IMG/VR virus record: IMGVR_UViG_3300025141_000536
Location: 1-29,078 of that record
Strand: one strand, 5' to 3'
DNA length: 29,078 bases
From: a virus
Under the pieces are notes generated by a model that was not told where the DNA came from, made no database searches, and saw nothing but the letters and a program-made list of their open reading frames with translations. The translations under genes and the position numbers were made by a program. Positions within the stretch are counted from its first letter, which is position 1. Every line of letters starts with the position of its first letter. Below are positions 22,290-29,078 of this stretch, piece after piece.

Positions 22290-24878
22290 ATGTCAACAGG
22301 AACTAGTTTAAATAGAGCGCAAGTCAATGGGGCTGGAGCCGCAACGCCGATTGCATTTAACCGCAAGGTCTTTGCCGCAACGGACATCGTTGGCGAAGAG
22401 GAAATTGTTGCCACGGGGGTTGTTCGGGACTTAGTGCAAGGAACAGACTTTAGCGTTACGGGAGCCGGAAACACAAGTACGGGTGTTACAATAACGCCCC
22501 TTATCGTTATACCCTCTGGCAATAGGTGGACATTTTGGAGCGAGCAAGCCAACACGCAAAACTCTGTTTACACGGAAAACGATAGGTTCCCCGCTAAGAC
22601 CACGGAGTATGCGTTAGACAAAGTAACCATTGGGGTGCAAGATAACGAGCGCGTGGGAGAGCTAGCCTTGCGCTATCCCGATACCGAAGAAATCGGAACC
22701 AATACGCAGCTTCCAACTAAAAGCGTTCGGGCAAATACCGCGCTTACTTTTGACGCAAACGGGGAGCCTAGCTTTTCACCCGTTGGTAGTTCTGCAACCT
22801 CTGCGGTTCGTCTTGCCGAAAGCGTGGCAACTGCGGGGCAAACAGTAATTGCCACACCGTCACATACAACGGGGATAAACAACGTTTCTATTTATATAAA
22901 TGGGGCCAAGCTGTTAGCGACTGATTTCGTTGACAGTACAAGCACGACCGTTACCCTAGACGAACCCCTTTTCTTGGGTGACACGATTAGAGTCGAAGTA
23001 AATGAAGTCCAAGATGTGCTTTCTAGTGTTGCCGCTGGGTCGGTTTCCTTTACTCAAACCGGAACGGGTGCCGTTGCAACCAACCTTCAAGCAAGGAACG
23101 AAGAAAGGGTTTCCGTAAAAGACTTCGGAGCAACTGGTGATGGGACCACGGATGACTCAGTGGCGATACAGCTCGCTATAGATGCCGCTAATTACGGTGA
23201 ACGTAGCTTACGCATACCAGCGGGCGAGTATTACATCGGCACGACCTCATTGGTTATTAACGGCCCAATCCGCATTTATGGTGAAGGAATGGGGCAAGCG
23301 TATGCTGATAGCTTTGGAGCGCTTTGCACGACTATTAGATATGTAGGAAGCGATGCAGCAGTAAAGATAAACACGGGCATTAGCAAGAGTACCCTTGGAT
23401 TTGTGCTAGAAAACATTTCTGTTAGCGGTTACGCCACTGGTACGGCTACTGCCACGGGTTCTTACGGTATTCGTTGCGGTGCTGATACGGGAAGCAACCT
23501 CGCGGCACAGGGGCAAATGAGAAATGTACGCTGCGAGGGATTCACGGTTGCTAACTTGCACTACATTAATGCACAAGGGATTGAGTGCTATGATTGTCGT
23601 TGCCAATTTGGAACCGGATCTGGCTTGCTCATTGAGGGAGGGGCAACCAGTGGCGGTGGCAACCGTTCGAATGGATTTACCCATTGCTTATTCAAGCAAA
23701 ACAAAATCGGTGTTTCGCTCCATGAGGGGGGAAATATTCGATTTTCCTTGTGTCACTTTGAACAAAACGACGAAGAGGGAGTGCATATTCAGCGGCAAGC
23801 TTCAAGCGGTTCGTATTCCTTTAATGATTTTTACTTCGACCGTTGCCACATTGAGAATAATCAAGACGACCCCAATACGGGTAGTGCTTGGGCTACATCT
23901 ACAGCTTATGTTCGTGGGGATTTTGTTAATGAATCTAGCTTGCTTTATAAGTGCGTAACCGCCCATACCTCAGGAACCTTCGCGACGGATCTCGCTGCGG
24001 GCGATTGGATTTTAGTCAAGTATGCGGCACAGTTTTTGATCGACACATCCCTTAATACGTCAACGGGTGGGGCTCGCGTTTTTATTGATGGGGGGCGCTG
24101 GATTGCCCAAGGAACCGAGGCAAACGGAATTAGGAGCAATAGACTTTGGGTTTGCAATCACGGTACATTGGTAAAGACTCACGCTCGACCTAATTTGTTT
24201 TCTTATCCAGAGGGTGCCGTTGAACCTTCCGAGGACAATCAAAGCGCAGTCATTCGGGTTGTTGACAATTTTGATCCTTGGACAACTGCGGCGACTCCCA
24301 CCGCTGGCAACAAGCGTCCAATCACGGGTGCTAGTGTTGAGGATTTTTGGTCTATGCCATACGGGGGGGCGGATACTGGCGTTGGGAACGCTTCGGTTCT
24401 TACTGATTCCGGCCAATCTTGGACAACCGATGAATTGGTTGGGTACACCGTTAGAAATATAACCGATGGTTCCGAGGGGTTAATTACCGCGAATACAGCT
24501 ACGGTGGTTACTGCCACTCTTTCGGGCGGAACCGATGACGATTGGGATGTAGATGACTCATATGTTATTATTACATCCGGTGGCGCGATGACATATGAGC
24601 ACGAAAACATTGGAACGGGGGACCGCTATTGGGGCACTAACGAAGATGTTTACCTGGTTAATTCCTCCAATGCTTCAAACATCTTTCGTGGTGGGTTTTC
24701 TTCTTACACCGATGCCGCTGCGGTTGGATTTTCCATAGACGGTGACGGAAAGATATTAAACAACCAAATGAGCGCCAACACAAACACCCCATCTGGAGCA
24801 ACGGCATACGAAATGCCCCTATACAACGTAAATGGCACACTATTGGGGTACGTCCCTATTTACGGATCTCAGTGGTAA
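22290..24878 (+). CDS. Tailspike with pectate-lyase-like beta-helix
   Basis: An 862-residue protein. The N-terminal ~165 residues resemble the virion-binding head of podovirus fibres (FNRKVFAATDIVGEEE, VQGTDFSVTGAG, then DRFPAKTTEYALDKVTIGVQ). A small beta domain follows (about 185-250). From about 272 the sequence VSVKDFGATGDGTTDDSVAI is the signature start of pectate-lyase-superfamily beta-helices, which cut or bind surface polysaccharides. A carbohydrate-binding-like module sits at about 532-573 and is shared with the nozzle protein; a module with LTDSGQSWTTDELVGYTVRN lies near 710-729. Unlike the four genes upstream of 22062, it has no signal peptide. It follows the holin-like gene by 15 bases with no Shine-Dalgarno sequence. 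Confidence 0.85.
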   Translation: MSTGTSLNRAQVNGAGAATPIAFNRKVFAATDIVGEEEIVATGVVRDLVQGTDFSVTGAGNTSTGVTITPLIVIPSGNRWTFWSEQANTQNSVYTENDRFPAKTTEYALDKVTIGVQDNERVGELALRYPDTEEIGTNTQLPTKSVRANTALTFDANGEPSFSPVGSSATSAVRLAESVATAGQTVIATPSHTTGINNVSIYINGAKLLATDFVDSTSTTVTLDEPLFLGDTIRVEVNEVQDVLSSVAAGSVSFTQTGTGAVATNLQARNEERVSVKDFGATGDGTTDDSVAIQLAIDAANYGERSLRIPAGEYYIGTTSLVINGPIRIYGEGMGQAYADSFGALCTTIRYVGSDAAVKINTGISKSTLGFVLENISVSGYATGTATATGSYGIRCGADTGSNLAAQGQMRNVRCEGFTVANLHYINAQGIECYDCRCQFGTGSGLLIEGGATSGGGNRSNGFTHCLFKQNKIGVSLHEGGNIRFSLCHFEQNDEEGVHIQRQASSGSYSFNDFYFDRCHIENNQDDPNTGSAWATSTAYVRGDFVNESSLLYKCVTAHTSGTFATDLAAGDWILVKYAAQFLIDTSLNTSTGGARVFIDGGRWIAQGTEANGIRSNRLWVCNHGTLVKTHARPNLFSYPEGAVEPSEDNQSAVIRVVDNFDPWTTAATPTAGNKRPITGASVEDFWSMPYGGADTGVGNASVLTDSGQSWTTDELVGYTVRNITDGSEGLITANTATVVTATLSGGTDDDWDVDDSYVIITSGGAMTYEHENIGTGDRYWGTNEDVYLVNSSNASNIFRGGFSSYTDAAAVGFSIDGDGKILNNQMSANTNTPSGATAYEMPLYNVNGTLLGYVPIYGSQW
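23883..24008 (+). repeat. Shared 42-residue module, copy in tailspike
   Basis: This segment encodes SAWATSTAYVRGDFVNESS and ends AHTSGTFATDLAAGDW, matching 30 of 42 residues of the module at 6612-6737 in the tail nozzle gene. It interrupts or caps the beta-helix region of the tailspike. Confidence 0.8.
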
Positions 24879-24896
24879 TAATTTAACCCAATAACA

Positions 24897-26261
24897 ATGG
24901 CAGAACAATCCAACAACAGAAAACTAGGCAACAAAGCAACCGAATGGGTTAGTGTTAAGTCATTTGGGGCCACTGGTGATGGGGTCACAGACGACTCAGC
25001 GGCGATACAGGCAGCCCTAGACGCCCACGATCATGTTTATATCCCCAATGGAACCTATTTGGTTAAAGACCTTTCATTAAACTCTTTCCAAATATTAGAG
25101 TTTGAGTCTGAAAACGCTATATTCAAGGGCGTTATCTCAACCGACGATGTTTTTTCAACAACGGGATCTTTGGCTAGAATTAGAATTTTCGGGGGCACTA
25201 TAAGGGATTGCGGGAAAGGTTGGTATCACACTGGAAACTCAGCCCTTGCTTCTTGCTCTATTCATAGAACCGTTTTCCGTGACTGCACGTATGGGAACGA
25301 CTTATCCACTGCGGTAAACTGCATTTGGGATAACGTCCAATTCGGAACCAATGGAGGGGCGGATAACATAGATTACGGCCTTTACTTCCGAAGCGACGGT
25401 AGTGGACAAACCAATGCCAACCACATCCGAGAGTGTGTTTTCTTTTTCTTCAAAGAAAAGGGGATAACCTTTGAGGATTCTACCATTTCTAAGGGTGGAA
25501 ATGATATTAGTGGTTGTTGGTTTGAGGATAGTACGGGTATCCCTATTTATGTGGGGGGCGGAACCAAGCAGTTAAATATTCACAACACTTGCTACTTTGA
25601 AACCAACGGGGGAACATCTAAACCTGATATTAAAATCGAAGCGGTTTTAGCTGCAATAAATGAAATACATATTGATGGCAATGAGTTCGCCACTCCCAAC
25701 ACCGACCAAACCGAACGCATTGAGTGTATAGGAAATGCCTATTTTGATGCTAGAGACAACTCTGTAACGCTCTCTACGGGTGATGTTTTTGCAACATTTG
25801 CGGGTGCGTTTGGAAATCACTCTAAGCTATTTGATAACTACCTTAATGCCACTGGAGCGGGTAGTTATGAGTCTCGGTTGTTTACTAGTTCGGGAAGCGA
25901 TTTAGTTTCTTGGTCGGTTAGTGTGGGTTCTGGTTTCGTAACAGAAGACACTAGACCTCACTCTCACCTAGAGGGTGGTGAGTCGTTTGCAGTTTACACC
26001 CTAGCTAACGACGCCACCCCAAGCGTCGAGGGAATGAAGCTCTGCAAGACTGGGGGCACCACAACTATTACCGACTTCGATGATGGAAGGGTTGGCCAAA
26101 CTATATCAATTTTATCTGAACACGCCGTTACAATAACGGATGGAGCGCCAATAATCCTAAACGGGTCTGCTAACTTCGTAATGGCTGCGGCTGACACCCT
26201 CACACTTACTATGTTTAACGACCAAATATGGCAAGAGGTTTCAAGAACGGTTAACCTCTAA
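24897..26261 (+). CDS. Second tailspike-like protein, no virion anchor
   Basis: A 454-residue protein whose beta-helix begins almost at once: WVSVKSFGATGDGVTDDSAA near residues 17-36, then repeating coils with NTCYFETNGG and similar Asn/Gly turns to about 340. The C-terminus (about 350-454) ends in a hydrophobic beta region (TISILSEHAVTITDG, then LTLTMFNDQIWQEVSRTV) typical of the end of phage spike proteins. It lacks the head-binding N-terminus of the tailspike before it, so it may attach to that spike or act free. The leader CCCAATAACA has no ribosome site. It ends 12 bases before a convergent minus-strand gene. Confidence 0.8.
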   Translation: MAEQSNNRKLGNKATEWVSVKSFGATGDGVTDDSAAIQAALDAHDHVYIPNGTYLVKDLSLNSFQILEFESENAIFKGVISTDDVFSTTGSLARIRIFGGTIRDCGKGWYHTGNSALASCSIHRTVFRDCTYGNDLSTAVNCIWDNVQFGTNGGADNIDYGLYFRSDGSGQTNANHIRECVFFFFKEKGITFEDSTISKGGNDISGCWFEDSTGIPIYVGGGTKQLNIHNTCYFETNGGTSKPDIKIEAVLAAINEIHIDGNEFATPNTDQTERIECIGNAYFDARDNSVTLSTGDVFATFAGAFGNHSKLFDNYLNATGAGSYESRLFTSSGSDLVSWSVSVGSGFVTEDTRPHSHLEGGESFAVYTLANDATPSVEGMKLCKTGGTTTITDFDDGRVGQTISILSEHAVTITDGAPIILNGSANFVMAAADTLTLTMFNDQIWQEVSRTVNL

Positions 26262-26273
26262 GTCTTATCGTAA

Positions 26274-26570
26274 TCATGTCCTAACGTACACGCCGCTATT
26301 GTCCCTCACTGAGACCTTCTCTATGAGGGAATCGCGCTTGAGTTCTGTGAATCTACCTGAGATGTTGTTTAGGCCCGTGTCCAAAATGGAGGCGGCCTCT
26401 CTGCAACTTAATCCCCATTTGCTTTCCCCAATCATGTAAAGGATTTCTTCACGCATCCTTGCTTTGGCTCCAGACTCTTCTATTCTCCTATTGGCCTCTT
26501 GGCTTTGTTCGTTCCCTCCATGTCGAGAGCTGCAAACATCCCATAGGCCCATTTGTATAGATTTGTTCAT
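26274..26570 (-). CDS. Winged-helix DNA-binding protein
   Basis: A 98-residue protein with a C-terminal winged helix at about residues 40-98: EEILYMIGESKWGLSCREAA, then NNISGRFTELKRDSLIEKVS as recognition helix and wing. The pattern ISGRFxELxRDxLIEK is common in small phage DNA-binding proteins. It could regulate phage genes or help DNA processing; I cannot tell which. The N-terminal 35 residues are polar and probably flexible. It starts in a TAATG overlap with the endonuclease VII gene on the same strand, so the two are co-translated. Its 3' part contains a strong inverted repeat. Confidence 0.7.
   Translation of the reverse strand: MNKSIQMGLWDVCSSRHGGNEQSQEANRRIEESGAKARMREEILYMIGESKWGLSCREAASILDTGLNNISGRFTELKRDSLIEKVSVRDNSGVYVRT
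26302..26330. terminator. Inverted repeat at the convergent gene junction
   Basis: TCCCTCA (26302-26308) pairs with TGAGGGA (26324-26330), and inside it GAGA (26311-26314) pairs with TCTC (26318-26321) around a 3-base loop. The two stems are separated by a 2x2 mismatch. It lies 41 bases past the tailspike stop, inside the 3' end of the convergent winged-helix gene. No T run follows on either strand, so a terminator role is only possible. Confidence 0.35.
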
Positions 26571-27055
26571 TATGTTTTGTTGTTTAGCTTCTTAAATAAC
26601 TTAATCCTTTGTTCTTCGTTTCGGGGAGCAAAGGCTAGTGGTATCCCCAAGTCGTGCTCCATTTGTTCAAGGCGTTCCTTTTGCTCCTTGGCGTTGAGCT
26701 TCTTAAACTCAATTAGTTCGCTCTTGCGCTTGGATGGGTGCCAGTCTGCGTTTCTGTATTTCTCTAGCTGCTCTAGTGAAGCATCCCCCCAAACGTAATC
26801 TGATACCGCTGGAAATGAAAAATGAAAATCAGTCCAACTCGTACCCGTTCGCACCCTCGCATTCTCTAGTTTACCAATGGCTATATTGCACCAATTGCAA
26901 ATGACGCCACGCACTTTGTCCTTGTAGGGCTTCATGTGGGCGTGGTCGAGGCATGGCTTCTTGCAATCTTGTCCACAGAATGCGCATTTCCCGCCCTGTG
27001 CTTTTAACATCTCCTCTCTGTATTGTTTTAATTCACTTTGTTTTAATTTCCTCAT
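26570..27055 (-). CDS. Recombination endonuclease VII-like nuclease
   Basis: A 161-residue protein of the endonuclease VII family (T4 gp49 type), which resolves branched DNA such as Holliday junctions and clears it for packaging. Zinc-binding and catalytic residues are visible: CAFC at 24-27, LDHAH at 36-40 (His-rich ββα-metal core), VRGVICNWCN at 48-57 with the second Cys pair, then GKLEN. A charged C-terminal helical region follows (about 95-161). ATG 27055 is chosen because the family sequence begins there; an earlier frame start at 27121 only reads through sequence that encodes a different, truncated copy in another frame. The gene is more A/T-rich than the structural genes. Confidence 0.87.
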   Translation of the reverse strand: MRKLKQSELKQYREEMLKAQGGKCAFCGQDCKKPCLDHAHMKPYKDKVRGVICNWCNIAIGKLENARVRTGTSWTDFHFSFPAVSDYVWGDASLEQLEKYRNADWHPSKRKSELIEFKKLNAKEQKERLEQMEHDLGIPLAFAPRNEEQRIKLFKKLNNKT

Positions 27056-27062
27056 AAGACAT

Positions 27063-27215
27063 TCAGGGTTTTGTAATGAATTTGTATATGTTTTTCTTAC
27101 AATCTTGCCCACAAAACGCACACTTGCCCCCTTGTTTTTCCAGCACTTCCTCGCGATACTTGGCTATTTGGGGTTGTTTAAGTTTTTCATATCCTATCGT
27201 ACTTAATTGCTCCAT
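27063..27215 (-). pseudogene. Truncated endonuclease VII N-terminal fragment
   Basis: A 50-residue frame directly upstream of endonuclease VII. It reads EKLKQPQIAKYREEVLEKQG and then GKCAFCGQDCKK, and ends abruptly NIYKFITKP. Over 30 residues (LKQ to CKK) 22 match the N-terminus of the intact gene, including the first Cys pair. The DHxH core and second Cys pair are missing, so it cannot be an active nuclease alone. Within the 14 identical residues QGGKCAFCGQDCKK, 10 codons differ, so it is not a recent duplication. It is probably a relic of a second endonuclease VII allele left by recombination. Confidence 0.7.
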
Positions 27216-27271
27216 ATACCCTATCGGCAATCAACCACCCGCATCAAGGGGCTACGTCCTTGTGCTCTGCG

Positions 27272-27466
27272 TTAATTTTTATCATTTTCTTCCTCAGATA
27301 GGTTGTGTAGGGCCGTCTCTGAGAACCCTCGCAGAACAGACACGTCGCCCTTGGCAAAGTAAACTATCTCCGACACCCCATCTTGCTCTTTGGTTATCCC
27401 CATGATTAGCAAGTGGTCATGTAGCTCGCTTGCCGTTGCTATTGTGTGTTGCAATAAATCATTCAT
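27272..27466 (-). CDS. Small hypothetical protein
   Basis: A 64-residue protein from the start at 27466 (MNDLLQHTIATASELHDHLL), with no recognised family. It is soluble, with a helical N-terminus, a short beta-like middle (SEIVYFAKGDVSVLRG) and an acidic end (SEEENDKN). ATG 27466 is preferred to the frame's earlier start at 27490 because it overlaps the stop of the 57-residue membrane protein gene (ATGA) and has AAAGGA about 9 bases upstream. It is part of a right-to-left chain of overlapping small genes behind the helicase. Confidence 0.55.
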   Translation of the reverse strand: MNDLLQHTIATASELHDHLLIMGITKEQDGVSEIVYFAKGDVSVLRGFSETALHNLSEEENDKN

Positions 27467-27636
27467 AAATCCATTTCCTTTTGTATGCACATTCCCGCCG
27501 CCACTCCTAGGAATATAAGAATAAAGAAAAGCGGAAACAATTCCCTTGGTCCGTGTTTTTTAAAGGAACCGTCATCAAAAATAGCAACGACTCCTAGCAT
27601 TGTTGTATATATCGTTAGTAATAATAATGGCATCAT
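27463..27636 (-). CDS. 57-residue two-helix membrane protein
   Basis: A short frame with two hydrophobic segments: MMPLLLLTIYTTMLGVVAIF (residues 1-20) and LFPLFFILIFLGVAAGM (33-49), joined by a polar loop (DDGSFKKHGPRE). Both ends are ATGA overlaps with its minus-strand neighbours, strong support that it is translated. It could be a small membrane-active phage protein of holin or exclusion type; no family is recognised. CIQKEMDL is the C-terminus. Confidence 0.6.
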   Translation of the reverse strand: MMPLLLLTIYTTMLGVVAIFDDGSFKKHGPRELFPLFFILIFLGVAAGMCIQKEMDL

Positions 27637-27866
27637 AAATCCCTTTCCCTTTCGGCTTCACTGACTAATTCTTCAACGGTTTGCCACCCGTCTTTTATGC
27701 GTTCAATCATGTCGGTTAGGTCTAAATCGGGGTATTTTGCAGAAACCGCCCCGTTTATTTCGGTTCCCGCAGGCCAACTTGGGTCGGTCCTTCCCCCGTT
27801 TTGAGCAGGGTATGGGTCGTGGTTTACTTCAATTTCTAAACCCCATGCTTCGATTTTCGTTAACAT
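27633..27866 (-). CDS. Small acidic hypothetical protein
   Basis: A 77-residue acidic protein (LTKIEAWGLEIEVNHDPYPA, ending VEELVSEAERERDL) with no recognised family. Its start overlaps the end of the helicase C-terminal gene, and its stop overlaps the membrane protein start in ATGA, so it belongs to the same minus-strand unit. Nothing indicates a function. Confidence 0.55.
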   Translation of the reverse strand: MLTKIEAWGLEIEVNHDPYPAQNGGRTDPSWPAGTEINGAVSAKYPDLDLTDMIERIKDGWQTVEELVSEAERERDL

Positions 27867-28645
27867 AATTCGTATTGTTCCTCCTTGGGTATTTGTATTC
27901 GGTCTTGTACTAAGTTATCCGAGTGAAGCAGATTCCTACTCAATGTCAAGCGTTTTAGTGATTTAATTCGAGAAAGTGCAACGTATAGCAATCCAGGCGC
28001 GAAGGGTTTCCCGTTCCCTAGCATCAAATGAACCCTCTCTAGGGTGCTTCCTTGCGAGCTATGCACCGTCATGCAATACCCCAAGCGAACCGGATATTGC
28101 TTGAAAGATCCCGTAACGACATCTATTGTGTTGCCGTCTTCGTCTATGTCCTTGCGAATGGCCTCGGACTTTTTGGGCTTAATGTAAACCTCTACCCCGT
28201 CATCCAACTGGACTATGAGGCGACTGTATTTGTCTAGCCCCCAAAACGTACCCGCTTGGCCATTGACTAGGGTTTGCATGTACCCCGCTACGGTTCGCTT
28301 GTCGTTGGTCTTAATGACTATTCTACACCCTTCTTTTAGCCTAAGCGTGTCAGGAAATGGGGGGTCTTTGTCGTATTTCTTATACGAACCCACTCTAGTT
28401 GATGTAAAAACGTACTCCTTTGAGTCCAATCGGTTTAGCATTTCGTCATTGACTTTGTGCATTACTCGCCGCCAAGGGGTCAAGACCGTCGCCTTAGGGT
28501 GGCATTTAACCGTAACGTTATGGTTTAATGCTTCTAGGTCTTTGTCCGTTTGCGTACCCACACGAATGCGAGAGAGGATTAACCCGTCAATTTTGTCCTC
28601 TTGACGGTAAATCTTGGACATTGTGTATCGTTTAAAGGTTGTCAT
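27860..28645 (-). CDS. PIF1-like helicase, C-terminal part (split)
   Basis: A 261-residue protein carrying the second RecA-like half of a superfamily 1B PIF1-like DNA helicase: SKIYRQEDK at about 10-18 (the conserved Arg-Gln), a 2B/SH3-like insert (LRLKEGCRIVIKTND, then LVNGQAGTF near 126-134), FKQYPVRLGYCMTVHSSQGS at 181-200 (motif V region) and LLYVALSRIKSLKRL at 219-233 (motif VI with the arginine finger). The ATP-binding half is in the adjacent upstream frame. Sequence runs smoothly from one frame into the other across an ATGA overlap, so this is either a split helicase, a -1 frameshift gene or a recent mutation. It likely works in phage DNA replication or recombination. Confidence 0.8.
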   Translation of the reverse strand: MTTFKRYTMSKIYRQEDKIDGLILSRIRVGTQTDKDLEALNHNVTVKCHPKATVLTPWRRVMHKVNDEMLNRLDSKEYVFTSTRVGSYKKYDKDPPFPDTLRLKEGCRIVIKTNDKRTVAGYMQTLVNGQAGTFWGLDKYSRLIVQLDDGVEVYIKPKKSEAIRKDIDEDGNTIDVVTGSFKQYPVRLGYCMTVHSSQGSTLERVHLMLGNGKPFAPGLLYVALSRIKSLKRLTLSRNLLHSDNLVQDRIQIPKEEQYELC

Positions 28646-29078
28646 GCCGGAAGATCCCGCAGTATTGCGGATTCGTTGAACCCAAATGGCTCGGTGTATC
28701 CTAGTTTCTTTAAAGATGCGGTTTGTTTGTCATCGGCTATTGATGAAAGTTGCCCGCAATCGCCAAAGAGTGCCACTTGTACTCCCCCAAAGGCCAATCG
28801 GGGTTGTTTTAAGGCATCTCGGAGGGCTTTATCTATGAAGTCGAAATGATCGCACCTAATCATTCCCACTTCGTCTAAAATGAGCAACCGAATCGCCTTG
28901 AGGGTTTCAATTTTGGGACGAATCTCTGTGCCTTTTTGTCTCCTAGCGAAAAACCTAGTCTCTTTCTGTCGGGCTCGGATTGTCCCCACGGAAACGTCCC
29001 TAGCTGGGTCGATTGTCCCCAAGGTGGGTATCCCAAACAAAGAATGAATGGTTACGCCGCCTACAATGCTAGCGGCTT
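28642..29078 (-). CDS. PIF1-like helicase, N-terminal part (partial)
   Basis: The first half of the PIF1-like helicase, continuing past the right edge of the window with its Walker A motif and start outside. Visible are GGVTIHSLFGIP, reading from about 29061 down (motif Ia region), LLILDEVGM near 28861-28887 (Walker B / motif II) and VALFGDCGQLSSI near 28738-28776 (motif III). The frame stops at TGA 28642-28644 after ILRDLPA, just where the next frame begins with ATG 28643-28645. A TTG at 29038-29040 should not be read as the start, since homologous sequence continues upstream. It would supply ATP binding to the C-terminal part if they act together. Confidence 0.8.
   Translation of the reverse strand, partial: AASIVGGVTIHSLFGIPTLGTIDPARDVSVGTIRARQKETRFFARRQKGTEIRPKIETLKAIRLLILDEVGMIRCDHFDFIDKALRDALKQPRLAFGGVQVALFGDCGQLSSIADDKQTASLKKLGYTEPFGFNESAILRDLPA

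Noticed and set aside
22290-24878. Diversity-generating retroelement target in the tailspike, suggested by BPP-1-like head genes
   Set aside because: No reverse transcriptase gene or template repeat is visible in the window; the only internal repeat is the shared 42-residue module, which differs at all codon positions.
27056-27121. Upstream extension of endonuclease VII to 27121
   Set aside because: The added residues read out of frame through the truncated endonuclease VII copy; the family sequence begins at ATG 27055.

Overview
This window is the late (virion and lysis) half of a short-tailed dsDNA phage (podovirus) plus part of an oppositely oriented early or DNA-metabolism block. The plus-strand gene order is the T7-like / BPP-1-like morphogenesis order: small head gene, portal, Bbp19-like gene, unknown gene, scaffold, major capsid, a decoration-like gene, tail tubular proteins A and B, three internal virion (ejection) proteins, and receptor-binding or depolymerase proteins. 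There is no integrase, repressor, tRNA or CRISPR array in view. The host cannot be named from the sequence. Four exported-protein genes and polysaccharide-degrading folds suggest a Gram-negative, probably aquatic, polysaccharide-associated bacterium; that is inference.

Layout. 1-3576: head assembly (69-aa head protein, portal, Bbp19-like, unknown, scaffold), ending in a hairpin-plus-T-run terminator. 3577-5155: regulatory leader, major capsid protein and a small decoration-like protein. 5156-6300: a UUCG hairpin, then an HNH endonuclease gene wedged directly in front of tail tubular protein A; both genes begin with the same nine amino acids. 6300-15515: tail tubular protein B and three internal virion proteins, each joined to the next by a one-base TAATG overlap. 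15516-15856: two copies of a repeated regulatory element flanking a small holin-like gene. 15893-17807: three structural genes of unknown role. 17809-22065: four tightly coupled genes whose products all begin with a Sec-signal-like segment, including a PL6-like polysaccharide lyase with ASH-like and carbohydrate-binding-like domains, and a fibronectin type III protein. 22062-26261: a second holin-like membrane protein and two tailspikes with pectate-lyase-like beta-helices. 26274-29078, minus strand: winged-helix protein, endonuclease VII, a broken endonuclease VII fragment, three small genes (one a 57-aa membrane protein) and a PIF1-like helicase split into two overlapping frames, with its start beyond the window.

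How it fits together. A bipartite motif occurs four times, only in front of late transcription blocks (1, 3601, a partial copy at 15523, and 15769): CATTTTAAGCTTGACA, then CTTAWTG-N6-WGTCTCAAYA. It is the best candidate for the phage's own late promoter or operator. Stop-start overlaps suggest that translation of each cassette is coupled. The most unusual parts are the exported-protein cassette, the endonuclease that has taken a copy of its neighbour's N-terminus, the repeated promoter-like element and the broken or split nuclease and helicase genes.
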